64,000 bases of DNA from Datura wrightii (lineage: Eukaryota > Streptophyta > Magnoliopsida > Solanales > Solanaceae): contig JASDFA010000001.1 of assembly GCA_035772735.1 (NCBI GenBank), positions 58,481,001 to 58,545,000 of the forward strand, in the 5' to 3' direction. Positions 22,396-33,860 of this stretch are shown piece after piece (position 1 is the first letter of the stretch; the number at the start of each line of letters is the position of its first letter). The notes under the pieces are model-generated. The model did no database searches. It was not told the origin of the DNA and worked only from the letters and a program-made list of their open reading frames with translations. Both the position numbers and the translations under genes were made by a program.

Positions 22396-22622
22396 TGTTA
22401 TAAACATATTTGTATTATAGTGAATGTCTATAAAGGTATTTGTATTGTACTGGATACATGTGTTTATATCATTGTAAAAGTCTATCTTTTGGAGAAAAGT
22501 TAGGAGAAATTATCCCTATAAATAGAGGGGTTCTCCTTCATTGTATTTCATCCAATCAAGAGAAATAAGAACTTCTCTCTTTCTCTACAATATTTTTGTT
22601 CTTTCTTTATTATTTTATAACA
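22396..22622 (+). repeat. 3' LTR of the copia element with adjoining polypurine tract
   Basis: It starts TGTTATAAAC directly after AAGGGGGAG (22,387-22,395) and ends TTATAACA. It keeps the TATAAATAG promoter motif at 22,517-22,525. Confidence 0.95.
22517..22525 (+). promoter_or_regulatory. TATA box in the copia 3' LTR
   Basis: TATAAATAG is intact here but disrupted in the 5' LTR at 18,954-18,962, so only the 3' LTR retains a consensus promoter. Confidence 0.7.
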
Positions 22623-23500
22623 ATTAATGTATATTATTTTCGAGCGAAGCGCGGATAAGTCACCTATTTATAAAGGAATCAATATATTTGGAATTAAATC
22701 AAATTAATTTAATTACTTGGTGACCAAGAAATTTTTCTCCTATAAATAGGAGAATATTTTTATCTGTTATACACACTAAAAGAAGATATAATACATCCCC
22801 CCCCCCCCTTCCTCCAACACACACACACACAAAGTTATTAATTTGTTTTTTTATTTTTTTATAATTTCATAATACGTTATTTGTATGAGATTCTAACAAA
22901 TATCTATCTCCGCAAAGTTAAAAATTATTAAGATATGTACTATTAATACCTTTAATAAATTCAACTTTTATTTTAATGGGTCAAGACCCATTGATCGCAT
23001 TTTTAAAATTTTCCTCTGTTTCTGTTTAATGTGTTAACTATATTATTTTTCTTAAAGCATCTATACGTCACAGTAATTATTTCATAATGATAAAGAATAT
23101 GAAGTTTTTCTTCATATTTTTTTTAAAAAATAATTGCAGTCAACTATTAATAGATATTATTATGATTATGATAATTTACATATGCATATCTCCAATTAAA
23201 ATATCTAAATCATTTTACTTGTTTGTCAATTTAATTATAATAAATGCTTCTCTTGTAATACTAAAAGACAAATAAAGTCCGGATTAATTCGAAAGAACAC
23301 GATATAATAAGCTTGTAATATGACAAAATTTTACTCAAGTTTTTGTTCCTAAATAATTATATTACTTTTCACTATTTATAAAAGTAATTATCGTTATCTC
23401 TAACTTTTTTATTTTCAGTGATAGTTTTACTATGTTATTTTTTAAAACTTGAGTTTGTGACACTTGACATTATTCAAAAAAAATTAGTTATCATGATTTT
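22623..23500 (+). mobile_element. LTR and leader remnant of a second, older copia element
   Basis: CTATAAATAGG at 22,740 followed about 130 bases later by AATACGTTATTTGTATGAGA (22,870-22,889) repeats the TATA-to-primer-site spacing of the neighbouring copia, with the primer site decayed. A run of 12 C (22,797-22,808) and a CA repeat lie between. No LTR start was identified. The rest, to 23,500, is AT-rich with no coding sequence. Confidence 0.4.
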
Positions 23501-23504
23501 TTGA

Positions 23505-24445
23505 TGCTGAAATTCACTTTAATACTGAAGGTCTTGGGAATACTATAAAAAAAGAAAATGATGCATCTAGTCAAGATAAAGCGAAGGTCATGATTTTCCT
23601 TCATCATCATCTTCATGTAGAATTAAAATATTAAATATTTAATAGTGCAAGATCCACTTGCATTGTGAAATAATTTAAAGGACCAATATGACCACCTAAA
23701 ACTTACGGTATTACCGAAAACATGATATGAGTAGATACACCTCCAATTCTAAACTTTTTAAAACTGTAATTGAGTATAATTTTGCTATTCACAAAGTAAG
23801 TTTCATAGTAATACTATGTGGAGATACTATTATTAATGAAGACTTACTGGAGAAAACTTTTTTCACTTTTCATGCTTCAAATGTGCTGCTACAATAACAA
23901 TACCATGAAAAAAGACATAAGAAATATTTTGAATTATTACATGTCTACTTTTGGTTGAGCAGAATAATACTTTATTGATGAAAAATCATGAAGCTTGTCT
24001 CACTGAATCTGCTCCATTTTCGAAGCGAATGTTGCAAAACTATATAATCATTTTCAAACCAAAAATAATAATTACTGCAGCCGTGGTCATGAACGTGGAA
24101 GGGGATGAGATATATCATCATCATGGTAGGAATAAACTAGAGAACAATTTCTCAACATAATTCTTCAAGTAGTAAAGTCAATATTTGCCATTGATGTGGT
24201 ATGAAAGGTCACTGGGCACGTGTTTGTCGTACGCCTGATCATTTTGTTAAACTTTATCAAACCTCCCTTGAAAGAAAAGATAATAATGTGAAGACACACT
24301 TGACCTTTCAAAATAATGATGATGAAGCAGCTTTATTAAATAAATATGATGATATTGAGGTAAATCTTGTTTATAAAAATGATGACTTTGGAGGCTTCTC
24401 AAATATTACTCATTTAGAAGTTGAAGACTTCTATGATATTATTTG
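23505..24445 (+). pseudogene. Second copia: gag relic with zinc knuckle
   Basis: Gag similarity begins with NTEGLGNTIKKENDASSQDKAK and MIFLHHHLHVEL near 23,520-23,620, parallel to the gag of the first copia, then breaks up. A CCHC zinc knuckle is readable at 24,187-24,230 (C-H-stop-C-GMKGHWARVC), with a TGA where CGA is likely. A 74-codon open stretch after it ends LEVEDFYDII at 24,446. The knuckle would bind genomic RNA in a working protein. Several stops make this non-functional. Confidence 0.7.
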
Positions 24446-24689
24446 AAGAACTGATCATCTCATTGGGGAATAAAGATATAAGAAAAGTTGTTTCCTTTTA
24501 TGTTTGTAATTAGGTTCTTCTTCTTAAATGTTTTTTTCAAAAACATCATATTTTGCTAATTTCAATATTTCTAGTGCAGTTTCTTAAAGTTATGTATGTT
24601 GTTAGTTTTTCATGTTTTTTTAATAATGTATTTCTTATTTTTATTATAAAAAATAAAAATTTCTCAATCACCAGTTGGAATCAAGATCA

Positions 24690-24955
24690 GTTACGATGAC
24701 ATATGCCCTATAGATAGTGCTACAACACACATTATTTTAAGACATAAGAAATATTTTTCATATTTGATGATGAAAGAAGTCAATGTTAACATAATATCTA
24801 GTAGTAGATTCATTTAACGCTCTGATAAAGCTAATTTATTATTTATTGAAGGAATAAATTTGGCAATTGATGAATCTTTATACTGTAGTAAGTCTAAAAG
24901 AAACTTGCTAAATTTCAAAGACATTAGCCAAAATGGCTACCATATTGAGTACAAG
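24690..24955 (+). pseudogene. Second copia: aspartic protease relic
   Basis: CPIDSATTHIILRHKKYFSY (about 24,705-24,765) has the D-S-A active-site triad of copia proteases, followed by VNVNIISSSRFI, a stop, and YCSKSKRNLLNFKDISQNGYH ending near 24,950. The spacing and order match the family. One in-frame stop after SRFI inactivates it. Confidence 0.65.
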
Positions 24956-25059
24956 TGATGAAAAATTGAATATCTTTATATTACTACAGTGATGTCGGAT
25001 AAGAAATATGTGCTTGAAAAGTTACCCTCTCTTTCTTCCGGCTTATGCAATACAAGTAT

Positions 25060-25832
25060 TAGCATGATTGAAATACATGCATAGTAAATCGAAAGTGGTT
25101 GGGTCATCTTGATTCTAATATGATGCGCAAAATAATTGAGAATTCATATGGGCACTCTTTGAAGAACCAGAAGATTCTTCAATTTAAGTAATTCTCTTTG
25201 AAGAACTAGAAAGTTCTTCAATTTAAGTAATTCTTTTGTGCTGCATGTTTTCAAAGCAAATTTATTACTAGACTGTTAATAATTAAAGTGAAAATTGAGT
25301 ATCCTACATTTCTGGAACGTATACAAGGTGATATATATGAGCTCATTCACCCACCATATTAAACATTTAAATATTTTCTAATTTTATTAGAAGCATCTAT
25401 AAGATGGTCACATGTGTGTTTATTATCAACTCGCAATTTGGTATTTGCCAAATTGCTAGCTCATATAATAAAGTTAAGAGCATAATTTTCATATTATGCA
25501 ATTAAGACAATTTATCTCGATAGTGATGGTGAGTTTACATCTCTGACCTTTAATGATTATTGTATGTAAATTGGGATAACAGTTGAGCATTCGGTTGTTT
25601 ATGCTCATATTCAAAATGGTCTAGTGGAATCATTGATCAACCACATCCAATCAATTGCTAGATTAATGCTTATGAGAATAAAACTTTCCATTTCAGTATG
25701 GGCCATATTATTTTGCATGAAACAACTCTTGTGCAGATCAGACCCACAAGTTATCACAAAGTATCCCTATTACAATTGGCTTTTAGTCAGAAACTAAATA
25801 TTTACTTAGAATATCTGAATGTGCGGTATATG
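25060..25832 (+). pseudogene. Second copia: integrase relic, truncated by a Tat-like insertion
   Basis: WLGHLDSNMMRKIIENSYGHSLKNQKILQ-type sequence (25,097-25,180) is the pre-integrase region. The catalytic core follows with SDGEFTSLTFNDYCM (25,522-25,568) and VEHSVVYAHIQNGLVES (25,582-25,632), then a C-terminal stretch to 25,832. There the next element begins with TGTTGACACCC. A 39-bp tandem duplication lies at 25,157-25,234. Numerous frameshifts are present. Confidence 0.65.
25157..25234 (+). repeat. 39-bp tandem duplication in the copia integrase
   Basis: CTTTGAAGAACCAGAAG and the sequence to TAATTCT recur exactly 39 bases downstream with three mismatches, equal to 13 codons. Confidence 0.85.
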
Positions 25833-28650
25833 TGTTGACACCCAATTTTGACCTCCATATGCCCCGTCCAAGCTGCGTATTGATATACAAATATACGTAT
25901 TTTAAGAAATTACTTTTTTTTTGCATTCATAATATTCTAGTATTAAGTATCATACATAATTAGTTTTGGCATAATTATTTATTATTTACATATTTTTAAG
26001 TTATATTAAAAAATATTATTACATTAGTTTTGAGTCGTTAATATTAATATATTATATGAATTTGTTGCATAATAATATGTAAAAGTATGCATAAATATTT
26101 TTCAATTAACCAAGCTCTTATTTACAAAATAATCTTATTATTTTTTCTTTAGGTTCTTATTTATAAAATAATCTTATAAATTACTTATGTTAAATTTCAT
26201 AATAATAACTAATTTATATATTTTTTTGTAAATTAAATGATTATGTTAATTATTTATTAAGTTATGTACAAATATAGTATTTTATTAAATACATAGCAAC
26301 TAATTTAAATTTTCTTCAATTAATTTAAAACCTAGCCACATTTTACCAATTTATGCCAATTCTAGCCACTTTGTATTAAATGTGGCCAAATTTTTAAACT
26401 CAAATTCAATTTCAATTAAATATCAACCCATTAACCCATTCTAGATCCGCGATCCAACTCGCTAGCCCAACCCATTCGTTTAGAATTAATTCTAGCCCTT
26501 CACCCCTCTAGATCCGACGATTAAAAATTAAAGCCTACCTCTTTCCTTTAATATTCCAAAAGACCCCCCCACCCCACCCCAAACCCTAACAATATTTTTA
26601 TTCCCCTTAATCCTCAACAACAATTGCCGCACTAGACCTAACCCCTCTCCACCTCACCTTCTTCTCCAGCAACCAGAAAAAGAAACTCCGGCGACCCTCA
26701 TCCTTCACACTCTTCTCCCATCACTTTCAACCTGATCACTGAACAACTGTACGCATCCTCACCCTCTTCCCTGTTTTGACCTCCAGCCTGCCATATCCCC
26801 CACTCACCATCTCTTCCCGTCCCCACCGCAACGTCGCCTCTCTCCGCTTTCATTCTACCCACAGACCAGATCCGCCGGCGAAACTAAGCTGCAGCTCAAC
26901 CTCCTTTCCTCCTCTCTCCCTATTCATCTTTCTCAGACCCTCCATTAATTGCGAAAAACCACCAAAATAGTCGCCAGCTCTCCCTTTCATTTTCCTCCCC
27001 TTTCCACTACGCAGCCTCACAACTTCACCTCTCCTTCTTCGGTCACTGTTGACCGGAGAAATATAGCCAAACCTCGTCACCATCTCCACTACTGGATAGA
27101 TCGATCTCCTCTCCCCCTTCCACTCTCTAGTAAAGTAAAGGAACAAGTGAGCTTGCATAGTTTATTCCTGATGATTTTTTTAGATCTGAGATCTACATCA
27201 TATGGCCCAGAATTTTGTTTAACTCTTATGTGACATTTGCTTGTTTATTGTTATGTATAACCATCTTCAGATTAATTTTAATGTTCTGATAAAATTGGTC
27301 CTGTTAGGTTCTTTAGGGAGTAAGATTATATTGTCATACTATAAGCATGAACATACGTATCTAACATGTTTCAGTCACTAGCCCTACTCTGATTTGAGCC
27401 TTTACATATCTCTCTTGGTGTATAGAGACTCGAATTTTATGCGAAGACAATTCTGGAATTAGAATTGCATTGAATTAGTTATCTCTGTAATGGATATGTT
27501 ATACATGATTTCTCTGTGTAGGCATGTGGTATTTATATAATTACGCATACATTGACAGCCTTGATTCATTTTTTTATGGAGCATGATTCATAATATTATT
27601 TCTTTTATGTTCAATATTGATTTCGCTCAACAATAGTTGGTTGACACTTCTTACTTGACTAACATAGCATTTTCTTGACTTTCTGGAACTTGATGAACAT
27701 GAGACAGCTTGATTACTTGTCCGAACATGGTAATTGGTTCTTCTTGCCTAACAATTAGGAATAACTTTAGTATTTGAATATATTTGGTAAATATGATTGA
27801 TTTCAGATGCTAGTTGCTTTCTTCCTCTCAATATGATTTGTGACAATTTTATGAATTATTTATGACCCATTTCTTCTTAAAATTTGAATGAAGACAATTT
27901 TAGATGCCAAATATGGCGATTCGATATATTTACTATTATAAGAAATTACCCGATAGACTGCCACAGCTTTAGCTCGTCCATTATGGTATATTATGATGAT
28001 TCTAATAAATTGTCTTTCCTTTCTTCTTGAATTTGATCTTGTACAGACTGCTGCTTTTTAATTAAAGCAATATTTTACTGAATATTGGATTGTGTGAAAG
28101 CTTTTCAAATGGTAAGGTTGGTACAACTTTGAGTATTTTGATCAGCTTTGGTAAGTTTAGAGTGTTTTGGCCCTTCAATTATATGGTGTGATTGATTAAT
28201 ATCCTTCCTTAATTAATTTGGTAAATTATTTATTTATGGTTTCATATTTTAAATTGATTCCATCTATTATTAATTAAGGAAATCTGTCACACGACTGATT
28301 TTTATTCCCTAATTTATTGTATTCCTCTAGTTATATAAATAGTCTTCTCCTCTCTTTTGAAGGCATTTAAACATTTTGTCTAACAAACCCGAAAATCACT
28401 TTATTCTAAAAGTCTTCTTTGTTCCTCGCTTTAGTAATTCTACAACTCCTCTATCCCACCTCAACACATGCACTGCTCGAAATCAGCAAGATTCTTGTGT
28501 CCTTGATGTATCGAGGTTTGTATCTCATTTGTTGGAGAAACCTCTTTTGAAACTGCTAATATTTATTGCTTTTATTTGCTGAAAATACAATATTATATTC
28601 ATTACTGATTAACTGATCAGTTTACTTCCATGTGCTACTTTCTATAATAC
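25833..28650 (+). mobile_element. Long LTR and leader of a Tat-like gypsy element
   Basis: It starts TGTTGACACCCAATTTTGACC, interrupting the copia integrase. The first 700 bases are very AT-rich. A C-rich segment with few G follows (26,550-27,030), then mixed sequence. A TATATAAATAG promoter at 28,332-28,342 implies that U3 extends at least that far, so the LTR is about 2.7 kb or more. The LTR end and primer site are not clearly recognisable. Openings such as 26,776-26,970 and 26,949-27,233 lie in the C-rich U3 and show no domain. Confidence 0.55.
28332..28342 (+). promoter_or_regulatory. TATA box of the Tat-like LTR
   Basis: TATATAAATAG is preceded by AT-rich sequence and followed by a C/T-rich transcript start region, as in plant LTR promoters. 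Confidence 0.55.
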
Positions 28651-28679
28651 AATATTTGAATTCACCAACCATCCCCCTC

Positions 28680-29576
28680 TAATCATTCAGCAAGCCAAAG
28701 GCCTAGGGACCATTTTGAAAGGAAGCTGACAAACACCTATACCCCATTGGCAGAACTAATTACTCAAGTGTATGTGAGGTTGAAGGAAGCTGGATACATT
28801 GAGCCTATCCCTTCCCTTCCGGTCGATATCCAAGCCAAATGGTACGACTATAACAAAGTGTTCATGTACCATTTAGGCATAAGAAGGCGTATACCACAGA
28901 GTCCTGCAGATTGTTGAAGGACAAAATACAAAAGCTGATTGATAAAAAAGCCATTCATCTTAAGGAACCAACACCAAACGTGATAAATAATCCCTGCCGA
29001 ACCTCCAGGTGAATGAGGATGAGGATGAGGGTTTGTCGAATACCATTAGGGTTATCGAGCACAACACAGGTTCTTCTTCAAACCCATGTAAAATAGTGCA
29101 AAGAAATCCTCTATTTGAGGTTGAGGTAGATGCACCAAGGCCTCCATTCATGGTGGTAAGAGCTGCTCCGACATCTTACATGACGGTACCATGGAGCTAT
29201 GAGGAGAATACTCCACGAGGAATAAAAGTGCTAGAAGCATATACAACACAAGGGGTGACTCGATCGGGACTGATATATACTCCTGATACTCTAGCTCTAG
29301 GAGGAGCCAACAAAGGGACAACTGATGGTGGAGGTTGAAGATAATGGTGTTTGAAAGAAAATACAAGCAAAAGAATACTCTGTGGTAGAGCAGTTGAGTA
29401 AGACTCCGGCCTAGATTTTCATTTTGTCCTTATTACAAAGTTCTGATCAACACCAAAAGACTATGATGAAAGTGCTGAATGAGGCCTATGTGCCTGCAAG
29501 TATATCTAGCAGCGAAGTGGTCCATATGGTGGGTCAAGTCTTTGAGGCCCAAAAGATTTAGTTTCATGAAGATGAA
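28680..29576 (+). pseudogene. Tat-like gypsy gag, C-terminal part
   Basis: The reading begins inside gag with TYTPLAELITQVYVRLKEAGYIEPIP (about 28,735-28,815) and QAKWYDYNKVFMYHLGIRRR. The latter is the zinc-binding segment of Tat-lineage gag proteins with its cysteines replaced. Further on, VPWSYEENTPRGIKVLEAYTTQGVTRSGLIYTP (29,190-29,285) and KVLNEAYVPASISSSEVVHMVGQVFEAQK (29,468-29,555) match the gag-protease linker of the lineage. The N-terminal half of gag is absent. At least one frameshift and several stops are present. Confidence 0.65.
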
Positions 29577-29891
29577 TTGCCTGTAGAAGGTGTAGCCCAC
29601 AATAAGGAGCTGCATATTATGGTGCAACACATAGATAAATTCATCACAAAAGTGTTGATTGACCCTGGTTCTGGATTGAACATATGCCCACTCAACACTT
29701 CACCCTGTTTGGAAGTTGATCTTGCCAGAATCAAGTTGTGGAAGATGAATGTCAAAACTTTTGATGGATCACAAAAAGATACCGTGGAGGAGATTGATTT
29801 GAATATATTGGTTGTCCATGCCATGTTCACCATCACATTCTCAGTTATGTACATCCCAGCTTCATGCAATCTATTATTGGGGCGACCATAG
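29577..29891 (+). pseudogene. Tat-like gypsy retropepsin
   Basis: A 104-codon open frame holds an aspartic protease. VLIDPGSGLNICPL has the catalytic D, but the following residues are P-G-S rather than the usual small-residue triad. The flap region VKTFDGSQKDTVEEIDL follows, and the second core strand ILVV-FSVMYIPASCNLLLGRP ends at the stop. It would process gag-pol in a working element. The altered active-site triad and the truncated upstream frame make activity unlikely. Confidence 0.75.
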
Positions 29892-29956
29892 ATACATGCG
29901 GAGCGGGTTAAACTCTACATCAATGTTTAAAGTTTGAATGGGATCATCAAGAGGTC

Positions 29957-30169
29957 GTGGTTCATGGGGACGAAAGTCATCCTATTCATGAAGCTCCCAT
30001 TATCCCGTCCATTGAAGGGAGAGGAAGTTTAGATGGGGAGATCTTTCACACTCTAGAGCTTGTTGGTGTCATTGAAGGAGGAAGATGGTGGAGTGAAAAA
30101 GTTCTTAGTGTGCTGCCGTGGTTAGGTTTTGTACCAGGCAGAGGCCTTGGGGACAGATTACAGGGATAG
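29957..30169 (+). pseudogene. Tat-like post-protease segment with G-patch motif
   Basis: A 70-codon open frame follows the protease after a frameshift. It ends GFVPGRGLGDRLQG, with glycines spaced as in a G-patch, an RNA/nucleic-acid binding motif found after the protease in this lineage and in some retroviruses. The frame stops at 30,169. The sequence then continues in decayed form to 30,345, where a minus-strand gypsy LTR interrupts it. RT, RNase H and integrase of this element are not in the window. Confidence 0.6.
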
Positions 30170-30345
30170 TTGAACCTCTACATATGGCGACACAGAAGAC
30201 CACTTTATTGCCAACCCACTTACAAAGAGCTGAAAGATTGGGAGTATCCTTTAGGAAAAAGGGACTTTTTATTGCCAAACCTACTACCTTCACTACAACA
30301 AACTTTTATTTCTGAAGGTTTTCTGGATATCAAACGAGCCGAAGA

Positions 30346-31745
30346 TGTCAGGACCCGAACATAGGCCCGGATAAAGACATGGGACAAGGAACCCTAAGAG
30401 GCTCCAAGTCGATCTATGGCATGAACATAGCAACTAAGTTGCATACAAGAAGCAGAAACTAAAATAATAAAACATGCTTAAATGGAATTCTGCATACACA
30501 TCAAACTAAAACAGAGTCAACAATGACAAGCTGATTTCCTACATATTGCCTGAAAAGCCTCTAACATAACTGATGAGCTGATGGACAGCATCCCTAACTA
30601 GCTCGACAAAAGTCTGGAACTAAAATAATATAACAATGGATAACCGAATGTCCTTGAATGATGATGAGTCACCAGCACTGGCTAAAATAGGCTTGAAGGG
30701 AAAACAAGACTAATTATGCGGCTGAGACTGATCCTTCAGACCAGTATCATGAAATGATATAGCATAAAGCATACGATCAGTACTTGAAATATAATGAGTA
30801 TGCAAGGTAAGTAAAAACGGACAGTTAAAATACATAAGAGTTCATAAGAGTAGGACAACATGATCATGAAGTAAATATCATAATATAAACATGAGGGCTC
30901 AAGGTTTTCAAACCATTCATAATCTAGTCATAATCATAGTCATAAAAGATACCTTATAAAAGCGTAACTTGAGCCAAAGTAACATAAACATGACAATGCA
31001 TAAATCAGGAAGAACAATAAGGGAACTCATCTTAACAGACACCATCATGATAGAACTTACATGATGCCCAAACTTTTCGCTCAAGTGGGCAGAGCCGTCC
31101 CAGGCTTGCTAGGCAAGGGACGTGCATGATGTGATATCATAGGGAATCCATAAATATATGGATATACCTACAATGGCACGTAGTTCTCAGACTACGGGGT
31201 TTACCTGAATGCCGAATATACCCGGTACTAGACACTGCTCCCAAAAACATGCACATAAGGCTCATATCACAATCGTGTAATCATTCATGAAGTTCACGGC
31301 CATATAAATCATAACATACTTGAGATACAGGATTAGCCATGAATAAGGGCCCGTGAGTTGGACAAGATTCATAAATTCATAAATCATGAAGAACATGTAT
31401 ACTTGTGAAAATTCATATATTTGATATTCATAAATCCATGAAAATTACCTGAAAAGAAATCATAACATGAATCATAAATCATAATTTAAACTTAGTAAGA
31501 TCAAAATCATAAAAAAATCATAACTTGACATTTCATGAAACCTTACATAATTGGGCATTGAATGGTTGAAATTTGAACATGAAATAAATAATCAATTTAA
31601 ATATAAAAACTGCTCATGGATCCTAAAACAACATTTAGAACATGAAGGGAATTGACCAATAATCAAATCAAACAGAAAGGAAATTGACTCATAATCAAAT
31701 CAAACAGAATTCTATAAATTTGGCTTAAAACCCCATTCGGTTTAC
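30346..31745 (-). mobile_element. Family-2 gypsy LTR fragment, minus strand
   Basis: The left edge TGTCAGGACCCGAAC is the complement of the family-2 LTR end (compare 10,854 and 37,226). The sequence then follows that LTR inward for about 1.4 kb, including the segment equivalent to 36,420-36,480 (at 31,030-31,160). The U3 start is missing. It abuts a plus-strand fragment of the same LTR at about 31,745. Confidence 0.65.
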
Positions 31746-32229
31746 TAGCATGTTTTACTTACCTTATATACTCAGTACATTCAAAGTAATAACAACATAC
31801 TTCTATGCTATATTATCTCATGATATAGGTTCGGGTGACCAGACTCAGACCAGATGTTAGTACCGCTCCCGCTCTAATTCAGTCCAGTCTCAGCCTTGGT
31901 GAGTCCTCATCATCCGAGGATGTCAGCTTGTCTTATGTTGTTTTATGTCTTTCATGTTTCAAACTGTAGTAGAGCTAGTTGGGGGTTTTGTCCCTTTAGC
32001 TTATTGTATGTTTAGAGGCTTTTCAGGCTAGTTGTTTTATACTTCAGCCTTGTGACTTGTTGACTCAGTTTTTGTTTAATTATGATATCGTAGACTTTCA
32101 TCTGTGTTTTCCCCTTTATTTATTTCTTCTTATTTATAGTCATGTTATGTATGTGTCATGGGTCAACTTGGGGTTGTTCTTGGTTCCAGGTCCCTTGTTA
32201 TAGCCAGGGTATAGACTCGGGTCGTGATA
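31746..32229 (+). mobile_element. Family-2 gypsy LTR 3' fragment, plus strand
   Basis: From TTACTTACCTTATATACTCAG to GGTCGTGATA this follows the last 450-480 bases of the LTR ending at 37,226. No primer site follows, so the junction to the next sequence is a truncation. Together with 30,346-30,830 it forms a long inverted repeat with a loop of roughly 0.9 kb. Confidence 0.65.
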
Positions 32230-33567
32230 CGCTAGATGTACAGTACATGAATTTCTAGAGTCCTCTACAGGTCATGACTGGAAGGGAAAAAATAAGACCC
32301 TTTGCCATGTCTGTACAGGTTTACAGATGTTTGATAGATGTATTGATATATAGAAGCGGTACGTGATATATCTATATGATTCGATCATGATGTGAGAGAC
32401 AAAGATGTGAGTAATGTACAAGGATATGAATATGGTGCAGAGGTGTACAGAGAGGGATTCAGGGAGGTACAAATATATGCTTGCATTCATAATTCTAGGG
32501 GAAACATAACTTTATTTGTATGATTGGATGTTTTCTTTGTTGAGTACTTAACTAATTACTTGATGATTTAGGATAAACATATGATTGACATGGTTACCGC
32601 GAGTCGTGAAAGGATGCCAGATATGGAAGAGACTAAAATAGATTCCCTAAGTCAATTTTGGGTTGTTAATGTTTGTATTAGGTGGAATCTGATTGTGAAG
32701 AGTGGTTCCACTAACACGTAGAGTTGAGAGTTGCAAAAGATAATATGGCGGATTTAATGTTTGTAATAACCAAATAAAAGATAACTAGTGTAGGTATAAT
32801 ATCATGGAGTAGTTGAATGATTGGGGAATGAATAGAAAGGGTCTAACTAATAGTAGTTGAGTTAGGTAAGGTGTAATGGACTTATAAACTTAAACAAGAG
32901 GGTTGAAGAAGAGATGTGGCAAGAATATCGAGTTACTTTTTAAGCGTGTTACCACTGTAGTGGCATGTCTCCATGGCCACAGGACCATAGAAGTGGGAAA
33001 GCCACCACTGTAGCGAGAATATTGTACCAGTGTAGGAATTGAAAGTTGAGAAATTAATTATTGAAACCTCAGTGAAATCATGTATGTGTTGGTGTATAAT
33101 TGTCTATTTAATTGAGAAATAAATCAAGAACTGGGAATAATCACGTGTGCATGTTGTGATAGTTAGTAAAGATTAATCAATTTCATGTTAATTATGTGTT
33201 GTTGGATGAACTAATCTTAGTCGGTCGATGATGCCTACCGGTAGATATGGTGTACTTATACTACCTTGCTATACCTTTTTGGGTGTAGGTTGTGGCAAGT
33301 GATTTGTAGTTTCATGGTTGAAGAGGCGACACTCAATATCAGCTTCCACATTCTCTCCGCAAGCGAAGTTGTGTCATTTTTCTTGTCACTACTCCAAGTG
33401 GAGCTCTGTACCTATCTAGACTAGATTTTGGGAGAGTCAAGATTTTTGAAAGCTTTTGCAAGTTAATGAGAACTGTAAATATTTTATCACGTGTTTAAAA
33501 AGGGGTTCTCCTATCGAGTTAGAGTCGATGTAGGTGCCCACATAACTCACCCATTTGGATCGTGTCA
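32230..33567 (+). mobile_element. LTR of a further gypsy element (family unnamed)
   Basis: The right end GTGTCA at 33,567 is followed two bases later by a tRNA-Met-type primer site with one or two changes. The region before it (33,220-33,430) contains GGGTGTAGG and AAGAGGCGACACTCAATATC, recognisable from Solanaceae gypsy LTRs. Short dyads on CACTGTAGTG occur (CCACTGTAGTGG at 32,952-32,963). The left boundary is uncertain; TGTACAGTAC near 32,237 is one candidate. Confidence 0.5.
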
Positions 33568-33569
33568 AG

Positions 33570-33581
33570 TTGGTATTAGAG
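33570..33581 (+). promoter_or_regulatory. Decayed gypsy primer-binding site
   Basis: TGGTATTAGAGT differs from the intact tRNA-Met primer site at 37,231-37,242 at two positions. Confidence 0.6.
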
Positions 33582-33860
33582 TGTCTAGGTTACTGATTTC
33601 ACAAGTATAAGAGCAATGTCGAGTAGACTCCTGCGGATTGGTGTGTAGGATACAAGGCATTTATGAAGTCCTCCCCTTTATTCTTTCCTATCATGCCATT
33701 CGAGTGTGTCGGCCACCTAGGTTGACCCAATAGATATCTAGAGGGTTCCAATTGGTACCTCAACGGGCTTATTTAGTATCTAGTAAGGTGAATTGTAGGA
33801 GGATATGATATAAACTGGTGGGTGAAGGCTAGTGATGGTGAAATTAGCTTAAGTTGATCA
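33582..33860 (+). other. Gypsy leader remnant, no coding sequence
   Basis: The sequence following the primer site includes GTCGAGTAGACTC, comparable to leader sequence at 37,280, but no gag is present before a minus-strand relic begins. Confidence 0.4.

Larger units (their letters stand above)
18833..22622 (+). mobile_element. Complete but internally degraded Ty1/copia retrotransposon with ATTAA target duplication
   Basis: Two direct LTRs (226 and 227 bp, about 96% identical by eye) bound a 3.8-kb element flanked by the identical five bases ATTAA at 18,828-18,832 and 22,623-22,627. A primer site follows the 5' LTR and an AAGGGGGAG polypurine tract precedes the 3' LTR. The interior has a gag relic, heavily broken integrase, a deleted reverse transcriptase and a good RNase H reading frame. 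Full copia elements are usually about 5 kb, so more than 1 kb is missing. The LTRs are far better preserved than the coding region, suggesting insertion as an already defective copy. Confidence 0.95.

Noticed and set aside
22797..22831. Run of 12 C followed by a CA repeat as a regulatory site
   Set aside because: Simple-sequence slippage is sufficient, and the run length may be a sequencing artefact.
26776..27233. Several overlapping frames in C-rich DNA, first taken as a possible gene
   Set aside because: They sit within the Tat-like LTR, are low in complexity (Ser/Pro-rich), and read open on both strands.
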